Assembly: GCA_030603495.1 (NCBI GenBank)
Contig: JAUVXR010000054.1
Coordinates: 1 to 7,381, forward strand
Length of the DNA: 7,381 nucleotides
Reading direction: 5' to 3'
Origin: a bacterium
Lineage (GTDB): Bacteria; Armatimonadota; Zipacnadia; Zipacnadales; Zipacnadaceae
The notes beneath the pieces were generated by a model that saw nothing but the letters and a program-made list of their open reading frames with translations, was not told the DNA's origin and did not search any database. Both the position numbers and the translations under genes were made by a program. Below, piece after piece: positions 6,980 to 7,381 of the stretch (its first letter is position 1; every line of letters begins with the position of its first letter).

Positions 6980-6994
6980 AAACGGTGGCCGTTT
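6980..6994. other. Short hairpin in the sulfatase C leader
   Basis: AAACGG (6980-6985) and CCGTTT (6989-6994) form a perfect 6-bp stem with a 3-base loop. On the minus strand it ends in TTTT, which gives a weak terminator-like outline, but the stem is short and AT-rich. A regulatory role is only a guess. Confidence 0.35.
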
Positions 6995-7017
6995 GAGAGC
7001 GGCTCCGGACGGCGCCT

Positions 7018-7053
7018 CTCCGCCTCCCAGTCGTCTGGAACCGGGAGGCGGAG
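7018..7053. terminator. Perfect 11-bp GC-rich hairpin between the membrane-protein gene and sulfatase C
   Basis: CTCCGCCTCCC (7018-7028) pairs perfectly with GGGAGGCGGAG (7043-7053) around a 14-base loop. The loop region contains a smaller alternative stem, CCAG/CTGG (7027-7038). It lies about 50 bases past the membrane-protein stop, where a terminator or an RNA-stabilising hairpin would sit. There is no T run on either side, so intrinsic termination is not assured. It could also be a dispersed palindromic element or act in differential expression. Confidence 0.45.
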
Positions 7054-7101
7054 CACGCCAAGTGATGGGAGAAAGACCCTATGTCACGGCAGATCAGACC
7101 G

Positions 7102-7381
7102 CTACGGCTGGGAATAACCCGGCACGCGGTCCCGGTTGGCATAGCCCGTAGCGCCGACGTGGCTGAGATCCAGGATCACCGCCAAGATGATCCAGAGCCA
7201 ATCGAAACCAACCAGCCCGCCGGGCGACCACAACAGGACATACATCAGCGTGGTGAACGGCAGGAAGATGATGCCCAGCAAGGGCAAGAACCATCTGCCG
7301 CCCATGGCAGTAGTGAACAGTACAGGCCGAGCCAACCAGATGAACAGCACGGCCAGGCGTGGGAACAGCCCCCCGAAGATA
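7102..7381 (-). CDS. Small integral membrane protein, 3' part (5' end runs off the right edge)
   Basis: This is the rest of the 98-residue membrane protein that starts at 137; 280 bases lie here and 17 more (137-121) come from the left end after the join. The product is hydrophobic, with helices around GGRWFLPLLGIIFLPFTT and FDWLWIILAVILDL, and ends in a polar tail, GYANRDRVPGYSQP. Read only from this end, the first usable start is the GTG at 7350, but that codon is internal, and AGGAGG with ATG is found only on the other side of the join. Aromatic residues at helix ends and a conserved-looking FLPFTTLMY suggest a real family of unknown function. Sulfatase C follows 190 bases downstream. I see no link to sulfate transport: three helices are too few for a permease on its own. 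Confidence 0.85.
   Translation of the reverse strand, partial: IFGGLFPRLAVLFIWLARPVLFTTAMGGRWFLPLLGIIFLPFTTLMYVLLWSPGGLVGFDWLWIILAVILDLSHVGATGYANRDRVPGYSQP
7262..7381. repeat. Terminal direct repeat, right copy (120 bp, exact)
   Basis: This is the same as 1-120, with no difference found on base-by-base comparison. After it the sequence would continue as 121 onward, completing the start of the membrane-protein gene. Confidence 0.95.

Noticed and set aside
6912-7142. Longer sulfatase C beginning at the ATG at 7142
   Set aside because: The added 77 residues are Arg/Ser-rich, unlike a sulfatase or a signal peptide, overlap the membrane-protein gene and read through the 11-bp hairpin, while TTG at 6911 has a proper GGAGG.
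1-7381. CRISPR array, tRNA, rRNA or riboswitch
   Set aside because: I saw no regularly spaced repeats, no tRNA-like cloverleaf and no known riboswitch core in the gaps.

Overview
The window carries three sulfatase genes and one small membrane-protein gene, all on the minus strand. The first 120 bases (1-120) are repeated exactly as the last 120 (7262-7381). A reading frame with its own ribosome-binding site runs cleanly across the join: it starts at 137, passes off the left edge, re-enters at 7381 and stops at 7102. The simplest reading is a closed sequence of 7,261 bp, either a true circle or one unit of a head-to-tail tandem array that assembly closed on itself. No replication, partition, mobilisation, integrase or transposase gene is visible, so I lean towards a tandem array or an excised cargo circle rather than an ordinary plasmid. 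This cannot be settled from the sequence alone.

The host is a bacterium of fairly high GC content with strong AGGAGG-type ribosome-binding sites. Long sulfatases without signal peptides, packed one after another, fit marine or host-associated heterotrophs such as Chloroflexota, Actinomycetota, Planctomycetota or Poribacteria. The CCCTCCC/GGGAGGG intergenic element is of a kind seen in many environmental genomes and does not narrow this. I would not name a phylum with confidence.

Layout in transcription order (right to left): small three-helix membrane protein (98 aa, across the join); a gap with a perfect 11-bp hairpin; sulfatase C (467 aa, CTPSR, TTG start, 6911 to 5508); a 163-bp gap with a 22-codon peptide-like frame and a short tandem repeat; sulfatase B (789 aa, CSPTR, 5344 to 2975); a 309-bp gap with a nested inverted-repeat element containing a very strong G-quadruplex motif; sulfatase A (787 aa, CSPTR, 2665 to 302); and a 161-bp gap leading back to the membrane-protein gene.

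A and B are clear paralogues of the long arylsulfatase type with a C-terminal beta-rich domain. C is a shorter, different sulfatase with lower GC. All three keep the cysteine that is converted to formylglycine and most of the metal and sulfate ligands. C has leucine where the usual sulfate-binding lysine sits. None has a visible signal peptide, so they probably act in the cytoplasm on imported sulfate esters and need a formylglycine-generating enzyme encoded elsewhere. Their substrates cannot be read from the sequence.
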